Shown one piece after another: positions 42,111-50,113 of a stretch of DNA of 64,000 nucleotides. Within the stretch, counting starts at the first letter, position 1. Every line of letters begins with the position of its first letter. The stretch spans positions 620,001 through 684,000 of the forward strand of contig NZ_CP029487.1 of NCBI RefSeq assembly GCF_002441855.2, given 5' to 3'. This stretch comes from Eubacterium maltosivorans. GTDB taxonomy: Bacteria > Bacillota > Clostridia > Eubacteriales > Eubacteriaceae. The position numbers and the translations under genes were made by a program. The notes under the pieces were generated by a model that searched no databases, was not told where the DNA came from, and worked only from the letters and a program-made list of their open reading frames with translations.

Positions 42111-42770
42111 TTAAAAGATATCGTCCTCAGTATGATGCGAAAAGAAATCATTGCTGCGCTCAAAGATATCCACCTGTCTTGCGGAGCTTACGCGTTTAGC
42201 GGCTGCGCGCGGCCTGCGGTAATCTTTTGTTCTGTCCTGTCTGGAATAACGGGTGAACGGAACCGCTGTGCCGCGCCCTTCTCTGACAGAGCGCACCAGC
42301 AGAACCAGCGCGATAATCCCCATGACCATACTGACTGTAACGGCAAGGCCTAAAAAGTAATTGGTGAAATCCCCGATGGCGATGCTGCCAAAGCCCTTCC
42401 CGTAATTGAATAGAAACGGAGAATTGACCGCCACAAAGGCCGGAGAAGCGCTGGAGAAATCCAGGGCGGCGGCTTTAAAAAAGGCGGGCAGATTTAAAAC
42501 AACACCCAGCAGCACAAACAGACAGGCGATATACAGGACCTGGCCCGGAACGGCTGAGCCGCTTGTCTTTTTCAGTGATAAAAAGGACAGAACCAGGGTG
42601 ATGACCGCAAAGGCCGCGTACAGGGCAAAGCTCACAAGAGCAAAAACCTGAAAGCCTGCAAAATCAATGGACAACGCGGTATCCACCACCAGGGTGGAAA
42701 GGCGGATCACAAGTGCGGCAACACCAGTGGCCAGAAGGAATACCCTGAATACCAGCTGCTGTTTATTCAT
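42111..42770 (-). CDS. Hypothetical four-helix membrane protein
   Basis: A 219-residue protein with four hydrophobic segments (about 7-27, 38-64, 80-98 and 140-165) and a basic cytoplasmic tail of about 50 residues rich in Arg and Ser (RAAAKRVSSARQ). No family is recognised. It overlaps the end of the threonine aldolase gene by 8 nt and is the last gene of that operon, though no functional link is apparent. Confidence 0.7.
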   Translation of the reverse strand: MNKQQLVFRVFLLATGVAALVIRLSTLVVDTALSIDFAGFQVFALVSFALYAAFAVITLVLSFLSLKKTSGSAVPGQVLYIACLFVLLGVVLNLPAFFKAAALDFSSASPAFVAVNSPFLFNYGKGFGSIAIGDFTNYFLGLAVTVSMVMGIIALVLLVRSVREGRGTAVPFTRYSRQDRTKDYRRPRAAAKRVSSARQVDIFERSNDFFSHHTEDDIF

Positions 42771-43794
42771 GGCACAGCCTGTTTAAATCCTCTATAAACG
42801 CGTCCACCATGGCGTCGGTCATGGCCCAGGAGGTTACAAACCGCACGGCTGTATGTCCCTCGTCAATGACTTCCTGATCTCTGAAAGCAGTTTTTTCCCT
42901 CAGCGCGGTGATCAGCTCGTTGGGCAGAATCGGGAAGATCTGGTTGCTGGGGGAGTCCACCAGGAAGGGAAAGCCCTTATCCTCAAAGGCGGACTTCAGC
43001 CGGGCTGCCAGTGCGTTGGCGTGTGCGCCAAGCTCCAGATAAAGATTATCTTTAAAGAGCTCCCCGAACTGGATGCCGAGAATACGTCCTTTGGCAAAAA
43101 GTCCGCCGCGCTGCTTCAGCGTAAAATTAAAATCCTCTGCCAGCGCCGGATTGACAAGTACCAGTGCCTCACCGAACAGAGCGCCGCATTTTGTGCCTCC
43201 GATATAAAACGCATCGCAGAGCTCTGGAAAATCTGTGAGGGACAGATCATTGCCCGGCGCTGTGAGGGCGGATGCAAGGCGCGCGCCATCCATATAAAGG
43301 TACAGGCTGTTCCTGTCGCACACCCGCCGGATGGCAGACAGCTCAGCCTTTGTATAAATCGTACCGATCTCTGTGGAATCTGACAGATAGACCATTTTGG
43401 GCGCGACCATATGATGATCGGTATGGGCATCTACCGCGGCCTGGATCAGCTGCGGGGTCAGCTTGCCGTCCTCCGCTGGCATGGCGATAATCTTATGGCC
43501 GGTTGCCTCGATGGCCCCGGTCTCATGGGTGCAGATATGGCCGGTTTCAGCTGCGATCACAGCCTGCCATGGTTTTAACGCGTGGGCAATAAAAGTCATG
43601 TTGGTCTGAGTACCGCCAGATAGAAAATAAATATCACAGGCCGGGCAGTCAATCGCTTTTCTGATTAACGCGCGCGCATTGTCACAATAAGGGTCTTCCT
43701 CATAGCCCTCGGTCTGCTCAAAATTGGTACGGGCCAGGGCCTCCATAATTCTCGGATGTGCCCCTTCGCAATAGTCACTGCTAAAAAGATTCAT
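42763..43794 (-). CDS. Low-specificity L-threonine aldolase family enzyme
   Basis: A 343-residue pyridoxal-phosphate enzyme of the threonine aldolase/beta-eliminating lyase family. The N-terminal NLFSSDYCEGAHPRIMEAL, the central LYMDGARLASAL (cofactor aspartate) and the lysine in IGGTKCGALFGEAL (Schiff base) are all present. It cleaves L-threonine or L-allo-threonine to glycine and acetaldehyde, which would supply glycine and C1 units. The start overlaps the flavin-protein gene upstream by 4 nt and the stop overlaps the membrane protein gene downstream. Confidence 0.9.
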   Translation of the reverse strand: MNLFSSDYCEGAHPRIMEALARTNFEQTEGYEEDPYCDNARALIRKAIDCPACDIYFLSGGTQTNMTFIAHALKPWQAVIAAETGHICTHETGAIEATGHKIIAMPAEDGKLTPQLIQAAVDAHTDHHMVAPKMVYLSDSTEIGTIYTKAELSAIRRVCDRNSLYLYMDGARLASALTAPGNDLSLTDFPELCDAFYIGGTKCGALFGEALVLVNPALAEDFNFTLKQRGGLFAKGRILGIQFGELFKDNLYLELGAHANALAARLKSAFEDKGFPFLVDSPSNQIFPILPNELITALREKTAFRDQEVIDEGHTAVRFVTSWAMTDAMVDAFIEDLNRLCHE

Positions 43795-44273
43795 ACGCGC
43801 TCCTTTCGATTGGCCTTGCCGGTAAATTCACGAACCGTCAGTCGTAAAACGGTGGTGTGGTTCAAAACTTTCTCATCAAAGTCCCAGTCGTCACGCCCGC
43901 TGTAGTGGCGCATCAAATGGCTTAGGGCAGTCTTTTTAGCCGCAGGGTCCGTCAGCCTTTCCAGAAGCCCCCATCCCACAACGCTCATAAACTGAGTGGA
44001 ATAGTGGCAGGCTTTGGGCCCGGTCACCAGCTTCTGTCCGCAGTCCACCTCAAACCCGGCGCGGTTATCAGCGTCCATGAGCTCAAGCTTTTGTCCCTCG
44101 CCGGCGCAGTGAAAATAGAAGGTTAGACTGCCTTCCTCCAGGGTATAACCATAACTGAGCGGAACGATATAGGGAGCGCCGCCGGTATTCAGGGCCAGGC
44201 GGCAGGTGTCAGCCGTTTCCAGGGTCTGGCGCATGAGCTGTTCGTCTTTAATTTCTCGGTTTGCTTTACGCAT
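43791..44273 (-). CDS. Pyridoxamine 5'-phosphate oxidase family protein (NimA-like)
   Basis: A 160-residue cytoplasmic split-barrel flavin protein. MRKANREIKD at the start, RLALNTGGAPYIVPLSYGY and YFHCAGEGQKLELMD match the NimA-like branch of the PNPOx family, whose members bind FMN and, in some cases, reduce nitroimidazoles. The true substrate is unknown. It is second in a four-gene operon, overlapping the threonine aldolase start by 4 nt. Confidence 0.88.
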   Translation of the reverse strand: MRKANREIKDEQLMRQTLETADTCRLALNTGGAPYIVPLSYGYTLEEGSLTFYFHCAGEGQKLELMDADNRAGFEVDCGQKLVTGPKACHYSTQFMSVVGWGLLERLTDPAAKKTALSHLMRHYSGRDDWDFDEKVLNHTTVLRLTVREFTGKANRKERV

Positions 44274-44291
44274 GATGTCTCCACCTCTTTT

Positions 44292-44777
44292 TTATATATT
44301 CAGCAATACAATGCTGTTGCCGTTGCTCTCAATGCATTTAACAAGATCCTCATAGCTGAGGACAACTGTAGCCGTGTTGTCACAGGGATGCACGCCAAGG
44401 TTTGGGCAGCCCGCAAGATCCTTATCCAGAACAACCTCCACATTGGCTTCGGGGTTGCCGAATACACCCAGCGGAGTGACAGCCCCCTTGGTCAGCTGAA
44501 GGTGCTTCATCAGCCGGTCCTCCGAGGCAAAGCTGAGTTTGGAACAGCCCAGCTGCCCGCGGATTCCTGCCAGATCCGCTTTTTTATCCTTGTCGAGCAC
44601 TACGAGAAAATGGCGCTTTCCCTTGGCGTCGCGCAGGAAAAGGTTCTTAACCACATTACATTTAAAGGTAATGTCAAGATTATCCATCTCGTCGATGGTG
44701 TACACAGCGGGATGGTCTATTTTTTCATAGGCAATGCCCAGGGCATCCAGCTTATTTAAGGTTTCTTCACAATTCAT
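44292..44777 (-). CDS. Prolyl-tRNA deacylase-type editing protein (YbaK/ProX family)
   Basis: A 161-residue cytoplasmic protein of the YbaK/prolyl-tRNA-synthetase-associated domain family. The N-terminal DHPAVYTIDEMDN, central KNLFLRDAKGKRHFLVVL with the catalytic-type lysine, and KGAVTPLGVFGNPE are characteristic of ProX/PrdX proteins. These hydrolyse mischarged Ala- or Cys-tRNA(Pro) in trans. The start ATG 44777 has AAGGAGACC upstream. It leads the operon, whose promoter is overlapped by a palindrome at 44797-44822. Confidence 0.88.
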   Translation of the reverse strand: MNCEETLNKLDALGIAYEKIDHPAVYTIDEMDNLDITFKCNVVKNLFLRDAKGKRHFLVVLDKDKKADLAGIRGQLGCSKLSFASEDRLMKHLQLTKGAVTPLGVFGNPEANVEVVLDKDLAGCPNLGVHPCDNTATVVLSYEDLVKCIESNGNSIVLLNI

Positions 44778-44796
44778 TTGATGGTCTCCTTATGTC

Positions 44797-44841
44797 ATGG
44801 TATGATAGTCTTACTATACCATACTAAAGAACCGCCGTAAA
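44797..44841 (-). promoter_or_regulatory. Promoter of the ProX operon with overlapping palindrome
   Basis: On the minus strand, TTTACG (44836-44841), 17 nt, TATAGT (44813-44818). ATGGTATGATAGT (44797-44809) and ACTATACCAT (44813-44822) are inverted, with a 2-nt insertion in the left arm, and cover the -10 and start: a probable operator. Confidence 0.6.
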
Positions 44842-44879
44842 GAATACAAAATTACATGAGAGAAGGGAGTTCGGTAAAA

Positions 44880-45251
44880 ATGATGGATATTGACCAGTTT
44901 GAGACTGTACTGGACGCCATTGCCAATACGCTGCCGCCAGCTTTTTACGAAGAGCTCAACGGCGGCATTCTGCTTCTTCCGGAAGCCAAACGCCACCCCA
45001 AAGCCAGAGGGGACGACCTCTATATCATGGGGGAGTATCACCGCGATTCGTCCATGGGGCGTTATATCGTCATTTATTACGGCTCCTTTGAGCGGGTATA
45101 CGGCTATCTGAGCGACGAGGCGTTAAAGAACCAGATGGAAAAAACACTCCGGCACGAATTCCGGCATCATATGGAATCCCGGGCCGGCATGCGTGATCTG
45201 GAAATTGCGGACCGTATGCAGATGGACGACTATGATAACCGGAAGAAATGA
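44880..45251 (+). CDS. Minimal zincin-type metallopeptidase family protein
   Basis: A 123-residue cytoplasmic protein of the DUF1025/zincin family of small metallopeptidase-like proteins. The C-terminal LRHEFRHHMESRAG holds the HEXXH zinc site, and GEYHRDSSMGRYIVIYYGSF is the preceding beta segment. Substrates are unknown. ATG 44880 or 44883 both fit the GAAGGGAG ribosome site; the earlier in-frame ATG at 44856 does not. It is transcribed away from the ProX operon and ends in a dispersed-family terminator. Confidence 0.82.
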   Translation: MMDIDQFETVLDAIANTLPPAFYEELNGGILLLPEAKRHPKARGDDLYIMGEYHRDSSMGRYIVIYYGSFERVYGYLSDEALKNQMEKTLRHEFRHHMESRAGMRDLEIADRMQMDDYDNRKK

Positions 45252-45282
45252 GCACGGCGCAAAAATGTGCCGTGCTCATTTT
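45250..45282 (+). terminator. Rho-independent terminator, copy 7 of dispersed family
   Basis: GAGCACGGC and GCCGTGCTC with the reverse-oriented loop (GCAAAAATGT), followed by ATTTTT. It overlaps the metallopeptidase stop codon. Confidence 0.9.
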
Positions 45283-45286
45283 TCAG

Positions 45287-45315
45287 TTGCAAGGACTTTG
45301 AAAAGATGCTATGAT
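45287..45315 (+). promoter_or_regulatory. Promoter of the glycan-binding lipoprotein
   Basis: TTGCAA (45287-45292), 17 nt, TATGAT (45310-45315). Confidence 0.75.
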
Positions 45316-45351
45316 GAAAAAAAGAAAATCTTTCGAAAGTGAGGATCAGAA

Positions 45352-46029
45352 ATGAAAAGGTTCACAGCAACAGCGCTCATCCTGGCCGCCTGCCTTTGCT
45401 TTTCAGGCTGCGTCAATATTTACACCGATGGCGGAAAAGGAAAAAATCAGGGGGAAACGCCAACCCCCGCTCCGACAGCTCAGCCCACTGCCGCCGCCTC
45501 AGAAACAGATACCGGCTCAGCAAAGGCCTATGAGGATTACGGTACGCTCCGGGCCGCCTCTGGCGGAGAAAATATCCCGAGAACACAGGATTATCAGATC
45601 AGCGCCTCCTCAGCCAAAGCGCCAATGGCCGGAATTTCCTACGGCGCTGAAAACTTAAAGGATAACAGCCTGGATACAGCCTGGGTGGAAGGCGCTTCCG
45701 GCTCTGGCGTGGGCGAGCGGCTTCTCATCACACCTGCCCACAGTATGGAAATGAAGGGCTTCCTCATTCGAAACGGATACTGCAAGAGTGACAAGGCCTT
45801 TGCCGAAAACGGACGGGTCCGTCTTTTGAAGGTGCACCTGTATGACGGTTCGCCCCTCTGCACTTTGCAGCTCGAAAATGACCGCGGCGCACAGTATTTC
45901 ATGCTGCCCGAGGTGGTAACTGTCCAGGGCGGCGATACCCTGAGCTTTACCATTGAGGATACCTACTCCGGCCCTGAGGACGGCGAATACGATACGGCCC
46001 TGTCCGAAATCGCACTCCTTGGCTTTTAA
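45352..46029 (+). CDS. NADase-type glycan-binding-domain lipoprotein
   Basis: A 225-residue surface lipoprotein with lipobox FSGC near residue 20, then a Pro/Thr/Ala-rich linker (about 35-70). A discoidin-like beta-sandwich (about 82-225) begins with a SASSAKAPMAGISYGAENLKD segment split across this description and continues with DNSLDTAWVEGASGSGVGE, the NADase-type glycan-binding domain pattern. It probably binds sugars at the cell surface. It has its own promoter and shares a bidirectional terminator with argH. Confidence 0.78.
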   Translation: MKRFTATALILAACLCFSGCVNIYTDGGKGKNQGETPTPAPTAQPTAAASETDTGSAKAYEDYGTLRAASGGENIPRTQDYQISASSAKAPMAGISYGAENLKDNSLDTAWVEGASGSGVGERLLITPAHSMEMKGFLIRNGYCKSDKAFAENGRVRLLKVHLYDGSPLCTLQLENDRGAQYFMLPEVVTVQGGDTLSFTIEDTYSGPEDGEYDTALSEIALLGF

Positions 46030-46035
46030 CATGAA

Positions 46036-46078
46036 AAACCCCAGACACGCAGTTTAAACACTGTTATGCCTGGGGTTT
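46036..46078. terminator. Bidirectional terminator between lipoprotein and argH
   Basis: AAACCCCAG (46036-46044) pairs with CTGGGGTTT (46070-46078), with an inner CAGT/ACTG stem; T-rich on the plus side and A/T-rich on the minus side. Confidence 0.8.
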
Positions 46079-46081
46079 ATT

Positions 46082-47461
46082 TTACGCCTTCTGGAACAGG
46101 CTTCGGTTGACGGCGATGGCGCGGCGGACAGTGCTTTCTGCCGGACCGCCGACAATATCACGCTGGTTAACGCAGGTCTGCAGGTCGATGGCATCATAAA
46201 TGCTCTCGTCAAAGACTGGATCGACAGCGTTGTATTCTTCCAGTGTCAGCTCATCCAGGCTTTTGCCCTTTTCCAAAGCATAGAAGACCAGCTTTCCGAT
46301 AATGGCGTGGGCGTCACGGAAAGCCACGCCGTGCTTGACAAGCCAGTCTGCTGCGTCAGTCGCATTGGAAAATCCGCCCGCGGCTGATTTGCGCATCACC
46401 TCTGTGTTGACCGTCATAGTGCCGATCATCTTCTCAAAGGTAATGGCGCAGATTTTGGCTGTGTCATAGGCGTCAAAGACCGGCTCCTTATCCTCCTGCA
46501 TATCCTTATTGTATGCGAGCGGAATCCCCTTCATGGTGGTTAAGAAGCCCAGAAGGTCGCCATAGGTACGGCCGGCCTTCCCACGGACCAGCTCGGCGAT
46601 ATCCGGGTTTTTCTTCTGGGGCATAATGCTGGAGCCAGTGGAGAAAGCGTCATCGAGTGTAATAAAATTAAATTCTGAGGAGCACCACAGAATAATTTCT
46701 TCAGAAAAACGGCTCAGGTGCATCATGAACACAGACACAGCCTCCAGGAAGTCGATACAGAAATCCCGGTCAGACACGCCGTCAAGGCTGTTCATGGACA
46801 CATTTTTAAAGCCCAGCTCACTGGCAACATAGTAGCGGTCCAGCGGATAGGTGGTGGTAGCCAGAGCGCCGGAACCAAGGGGCAGCGTATCCGCCATATC
46901 GTAAACCTGATCGAGGCGTTTCATATCGCGTCTGAACATCTCAACATATGCCATCAGGTGATGGGCAAAGGTGATGGGCTGCGCGCGCTGCAGATGGGTG
47001 TAGCCCGGCATAATGGTTTTGGTGTGCTTGCTTGCCATATCCATCAGCGTAAGGCCCAGATTCCGGATCAGGTCCTTGAGCTCCATGGAAATGTCCTTAA
47101 CGTAAAGACGCATATCGGTGGCAACCTGATCGTTACGGCTGCGGCCGGTATGCAGTTTTTTCCCGGTATCACCAATTCGCCCGGTGAGTATGGATTCAAT
47201 ATTCATATGGATATCTTCCATATCGACGGAAAACTCAATTTTTCCGGCTTCGATATCCTCTAAAATTTCACCCAGAGTTTTGACAATTAATTCGGACTCG
47301 GGGACAGAGATAATTCCCTGTTTCCCGAGCATTTTTGCGTGGGCAATGCTGCCCCTGATATCTTGTTTGTATAAACGCTGATCGAAAGAAATGGAGGAAT
47401 TGAAATCGTCTGTTAACGCATCTGTTCCTTTGTTAAATCGACCGCCCCACATTTTACTCAT
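46082..47461 (-). CDS. argH: Argininosuccinate lyase
   Basis: A 459-residue cytoplasmic lyase that cleaves argininosuccinate to arginine and fumarate, the last step of arginine synthesis. The aspartase/fumarase superfamily signature GSSIMPQKKNPD (near residue 280) carries the catalytic-loop serine, with LHTGRSRNDQVATD and GYTHLQRAQPITFAHH earlier. Length is typical. The start overlaps the argG stop by one base (TAATG), so the two are translationally coupled. Confidence 0.97.
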   Translation of the reverse strand: MSKMWGGRFNKGTDALTDDFNSSISFDQRLYKQDIRGSIAHAKMLGKQGIISVPESELIVKTLGEILEDIEAGKIEFSVDMEDIHMNIESILTGRIGDTGKKLHTGRSRNDQVATDMRLYVKDISMELKDLIRNLGLTLMDMASKHTKTIMPGYTHLQRAQPITFAHHLMAYVEMFRRDMKRLDQVYDMADTLPLGSGALATTTYPLDRYYVASELGFKNVSMNSLDGVSDRDFCIDFLEAVSVFMMHLSRFSEEIILWCSSEFNFITLDDAFSTGSSIMPQKKNPDIAELVRGKAGRTYGDLLGFLTTMKGIPLAYNKDMQEDKEPVFDAYDTAKICAITFEKMIGTMTVNTEVMRKSAAGGFSNATDAADWLVKHGVAFRDAHAIIGKLVFYALEKGKSLDELTLEEYNAVDPVFDESIYDAIDLQTCVNQRDIVGGPAESTVRRAIAVNRSLFQKA

Positions 47462-48702
47462 TATTTATTTTCCTTTTCTGCTTCTTTTTCCTTTTCTTCG
47501 TGGCTCATGCGCATGAGGGCGCGAACCTTAAGCGGCAGACCAAACAGGTGGATAAAGCCCTCGGCATCCTTGTGGTCATATAAATCCCCGGTGGTAAAGC
47601 TTGCGATCTCTGCGTTGTATAAGGAGTATGGGGAAGAGACAGAGGTCAGGATACAGTTACCCTTGTACAGCTTCAATTTTACGACGCCGGTAACGGTTTT
47701 CTGCGTTTCATCCACAAAAGCGGATAAGGCTTCGCGCAGGGGGTTAAACCACTGGCCATTGTAGGTGATTTCCGCAAACTTAACAGCGGCCTGCTGTTTA
47801 AAGGCAAAGGTTTCACGGTCCAGGCACATATGCTCCAGCTCTTCATGGGCACGGTACAGGATGGTGCCGCCCGGTGTTTCATAGATACCGCGGGATTTCA
47901 TACCAACCACACGGTTTTCGATGAGGTCGACCACGCCGATGGCGTTGCGTCCGCCGATTTCATTACAGGTTTCAAGAATTTTGCGCGGGCTCATGGCTTC
48001 GCCGTTGATCTTGATGGGTTCGCCGTTTAAAAATTCAATTTCGATTTCTTCTGGAGTGTCCGGCGCTTCTTCCAGTGTTTTGGTTAATTTTAACAAATGG
48101 TCGTATTTGGGTTCGAGTGAAGGATCTTCAAGCTCCAGGCCTTCATGGCTGATGTGCAGCAGGTTGCGGTCACGGCTGTAGCTCTGGTCATGGCTCATGC
48201 TGACTTTGATGTCATGTTCAATACAGAAATCCATGCAGTCCTCCCGGGACTGTAAATCCCAGATACGCCATGGCGCGATGATTTTAAGCTGCGGGTCTAA
48301 AGCGCCAATTCCCAGTTCAAAACGAACCTGGTCGTTCCCTTTGCCGGTAGCGCCGTGGCAGATGGCTTCCGCGCCTTCCTTGTGGGCGATATCCACTAAC
48401 ACCTTAGCGATCAGCGGACGGGCGAGAGAAGTCCCCAGCAGGTATTTCTTCTCATAAACTGCGTCAGCCTTGAGTGCAGGCCAGCAGTATTCTTCAACAA
48501 ATTCATCGGTAACATCTTCTATATATAACTTGCTGGCGCCGGAGGATAAAGCCCGTTCTTCCAGACCTTCGGTTTCCTTACCCTGTCCAACATCGACGCA
48601 TACGCAGATAACCTCATAATCGTAGGTTTCCTTTAACCACGGAATAATGGTTGTGGTATCCAATCCGCCTGAATAGGCTAAAATAACTTTTTTTGCACTC
48701 AT
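47461..48702 (-). CDS. argG: Argininosuccinate synthase
   Basis: A 413-residue cytoplasmic enzyme that joins citrulline and aspartate at the cost of [19 protein letters not shown] is the ATP-pyrophosphatase P-loop; [17 protein letters not shown] is the citrulline/aspartate-binding signature. The start is ATG 48702, 10 nt after GAGGAGG; ATG 48732 lacks a site. It is the first gene of argGH, with a promoter at 48770-48798, divergent from argCJBD. The shared intergenic region contains ArgR-like boxes. Confidence 0.97.
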   Translation of the reverse strand: MSAKKVILAYSGGLDTTTIIPWLKETYDYEVICVCVDVGQGKETEGLEERALSSGASKLYIEDVTDEFVEEYCWPALKADAVYEKKYLLGTSLARPLIAKVLVDIAHKEGAEAICHGATGKGNDQVRFELGIGALDPQLKIIAPWRIWDLQSREDCMDFCIEHDIKVSMSHDQSYSRDRNLLHISHEGLELEDPSLEPKYDHLLKLTKTLEEAPDTPEEIEIEFLNGEPIKINGEAMSPRKILETCNEIGGRNAIGVVDLIENRVVGMKSRGIYETPGGTILYRAHEELEHMCLDRETFAFKQQAAVKFAEITYNGQWFNPLREALSAFVDETQKTVTGVVKLKLYKGNCILTSVSSPYSLYNAEIASFTTGDLYDHKDAEGFIHLFGLPLKVRALMRMSHEEKEKEAEKENK

Positions 48703-48769
48703 AACACTGTGCCTCCTCTTAATTGTTTTCATTTGATTTATTCTTGCGTTTCTTTACAATCTGTGAATG

Positions 48770-48798
48770 ATTATACAATACCAAAACCGAAATTGCAA
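48770..48798 (-). promoter_or_regulatory. Promoter of argGH
   Basis: On the minus strand, TTGCAA (48793-48798), 17 nt, TATAAT (48770-48775). Confidence 0.85.
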
Positions 48799-48824
48799 GG
48801 TATATTTGAAAAAATATGCGTAAA

Positions 48825-48866
48825 TTATTCATAAATATTCATAAAAAGTGCTTGAATATTCAAATG
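48825..48866. promoter_or_regulatory. Candidate ArgR operators between argG and argC
   Basis: The perfect palindrome TTGAATATTCAA (48852-48863) and two TATTCATAA half-sites (48827-48845) resemble ARG boxes (TGAAT/ATTCA arms). The palindrome overlaps the argC -35 hexamer. Confidence 0.65.
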
Positions 48867-48880
48867 ATTAGGGGTATAAT
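48852..48880 (+). promoter_or_regulatory. Promoter of argCJBD
   Basis: TTGAAT (48852-48857), 17 nt, TATAAT (48875-48880). A small hairpin AAAATAG/CTATTTT (48884-48909) follows in the leader. Confidence 0.85.
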
Positions 48881-48910
48881 TACAAAATAGTTTTCATAAA
48901 AGCTATTTTA

Positions 48911-48994
48911 TAAATGAATCATTAACAATTAATAATTAAGGACTCCGGTTTAAAAAGAAGCGGTCAGCGTTAATTGTTCATTATTAATGATTTA
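48911..48994. repeat. MITE-like inverted-repeat element in the argC leader
   Basis: TAAAT...AATTAATAATTAA on the left (48911-48939) and TTAATTG...ATGATTTA on the right (48970-48994) are imperfect inverted repeats of 25-29 bp with TAAAT ends around about 30 nt. It lies within the transcribed leader of argC. The sequence differs from the element at 5423-5553. Confidence 0.5.
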
Positions 48995-49053
48995 TCGAAA
49001 ATTTATTGTACCATTTGTATGATAAAAAATAAACCTAAAATTGGAGAGATTTT

Positions 49054-50094
49054 ATGATTAAAGCATCAGTTATCGGCGGAACCGGCTATGCCGGACAGGA
49101 ATTACTCAGAATACTTTACAGACACCCGGAGGTTGAAGTCGTATCCGTCGGCTCAAGGAGCTTTGCGGGACAGCCTTTAAAAGATATTTACAGAAACTAT
49201 GAAAATGTGACAGACGCCTTGTGCGAAACAGCGGATATGAACGAGCTGGTCGAAAAATCTGACGTAATTTTTATGGCGTTGCCCCACGGCATCGCCTCAA
49301 AACAGGTGACCGGGGAAGTCCTCAAAAAAACAAAGATTATCGATCTCGGCGCAGACTTCCGTCTAAAGGACGTGGATATTTATGAGCAGTGGTACAAAGT
49401 CAACCATTATAATAAGGATCTGCTGAAGGAAGCCGTCTATGGCCTGTGTGAGCTGCACCGTGAGGACATCAGGGGCGCGCGTCTGTTATCCAATCCGGGC
49501 TGTTACACCACCTGCAGCATTCTGAGCCTGGCGCCGCTGCTTAAAAACCATCTGGTTGACCCACAGAGCATTATCATTGACGCAAAATCCGGCGTCACAG
49601 GAGCAGGGAGAAGCAGTGATACTGCATTTTCCTATTGTGAAGTCAATGAATCCATCAAAGCCTACAAGGTCGGATCACACCGCCATACGCCGGAAATCGA
49701 GCAGGAACTGGGATTGCTTTCAGGCACAGACCTGAAGCTGCTTTTCACACCGCACCTCACGCCTATGAATCGTGGAATTCTGGCACTCTGTTACGCCAGC
49801 CTGACCAGCGATATGGACGAGGAGGGCCTGAGACAGGTTTACCGTGACTTTTACAGGGATGAGTATTTTGTGCGCCTGACTGAGGATAAGCTCCCGGAAA
49901 CAAAATGGGTAAAAGGCTCAAATTACTGCGATATCGGACTGAAGGTTGATAAACGCACAAACCGCGTGATTGTCGTCGGAGCCATTGATAATCTGGTAAA
50001 GGGCGCGGCCGGACAGGCCGTTCAAAATATGAACCTGATGTTTGGCTTTGATGAAAAAACAGGAATCGATTTTATTACGGATTTCCCGGTTTAA
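49054..50094 (+). CDS. argC: N-acetyl-gamma-glutamyl-phosphate reductase
   Basis: A 346-residue cytoplasmic NADPH-dependent reductase, third step of arginine synthesis. The Rossmann motif is GGTGYAGQELLRIL (residues 8-21), and the catalytic cysteine lies in LLSNPGCYTTCSIL near residue 150. Length is typical. TTGGAGAG lies 8 nt before ATG 49054. First gene of argCJBD; the order C-J-B-D is the common Firmicute arrangement. Confidence 0.97.
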   Translation: MIKASVIGGTGYAGQELLRILYRHPEVEVVSVGSRSFAGQPLKDIYRNYENVTDALCETADMNELVEKSDVIFMALPHGIASKQVTGEVLKKTKIIDLGADFRLKDVDIYEQWYKVNHYNKDLLKEAVYGLCELHREDIRGARLLSNPGCYTTCSILSLAPLLKNHLVDPQSIIIDAKSGVTGAGRSSDTAFSYCEVNESIKAYKVGSHRHTPEIEQELGLLSGTDLKLLFTPHLTPMNRGILALCYASLTSDMDEEGLRQVYRDFYRDEYFVRLTEDKLPETKWVKGSNYCDIGLKVDKRTNRVIVVGAIDNLVKGAAGQAVQNMNLMFGFDEKTGIDFITDFPV

Positions 50095-50113
50095 TTTGTG
50101 AAAGGAACACGAG

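Noticed and set aside
48884-49053. T-box or arginine riboswitch in the argC leader
   Set aside because: No T-box sequence (TGGNACCGCG-like) or known aptamer core is visible; the leader is explained by a small hairpin and an inverted-repeat element.
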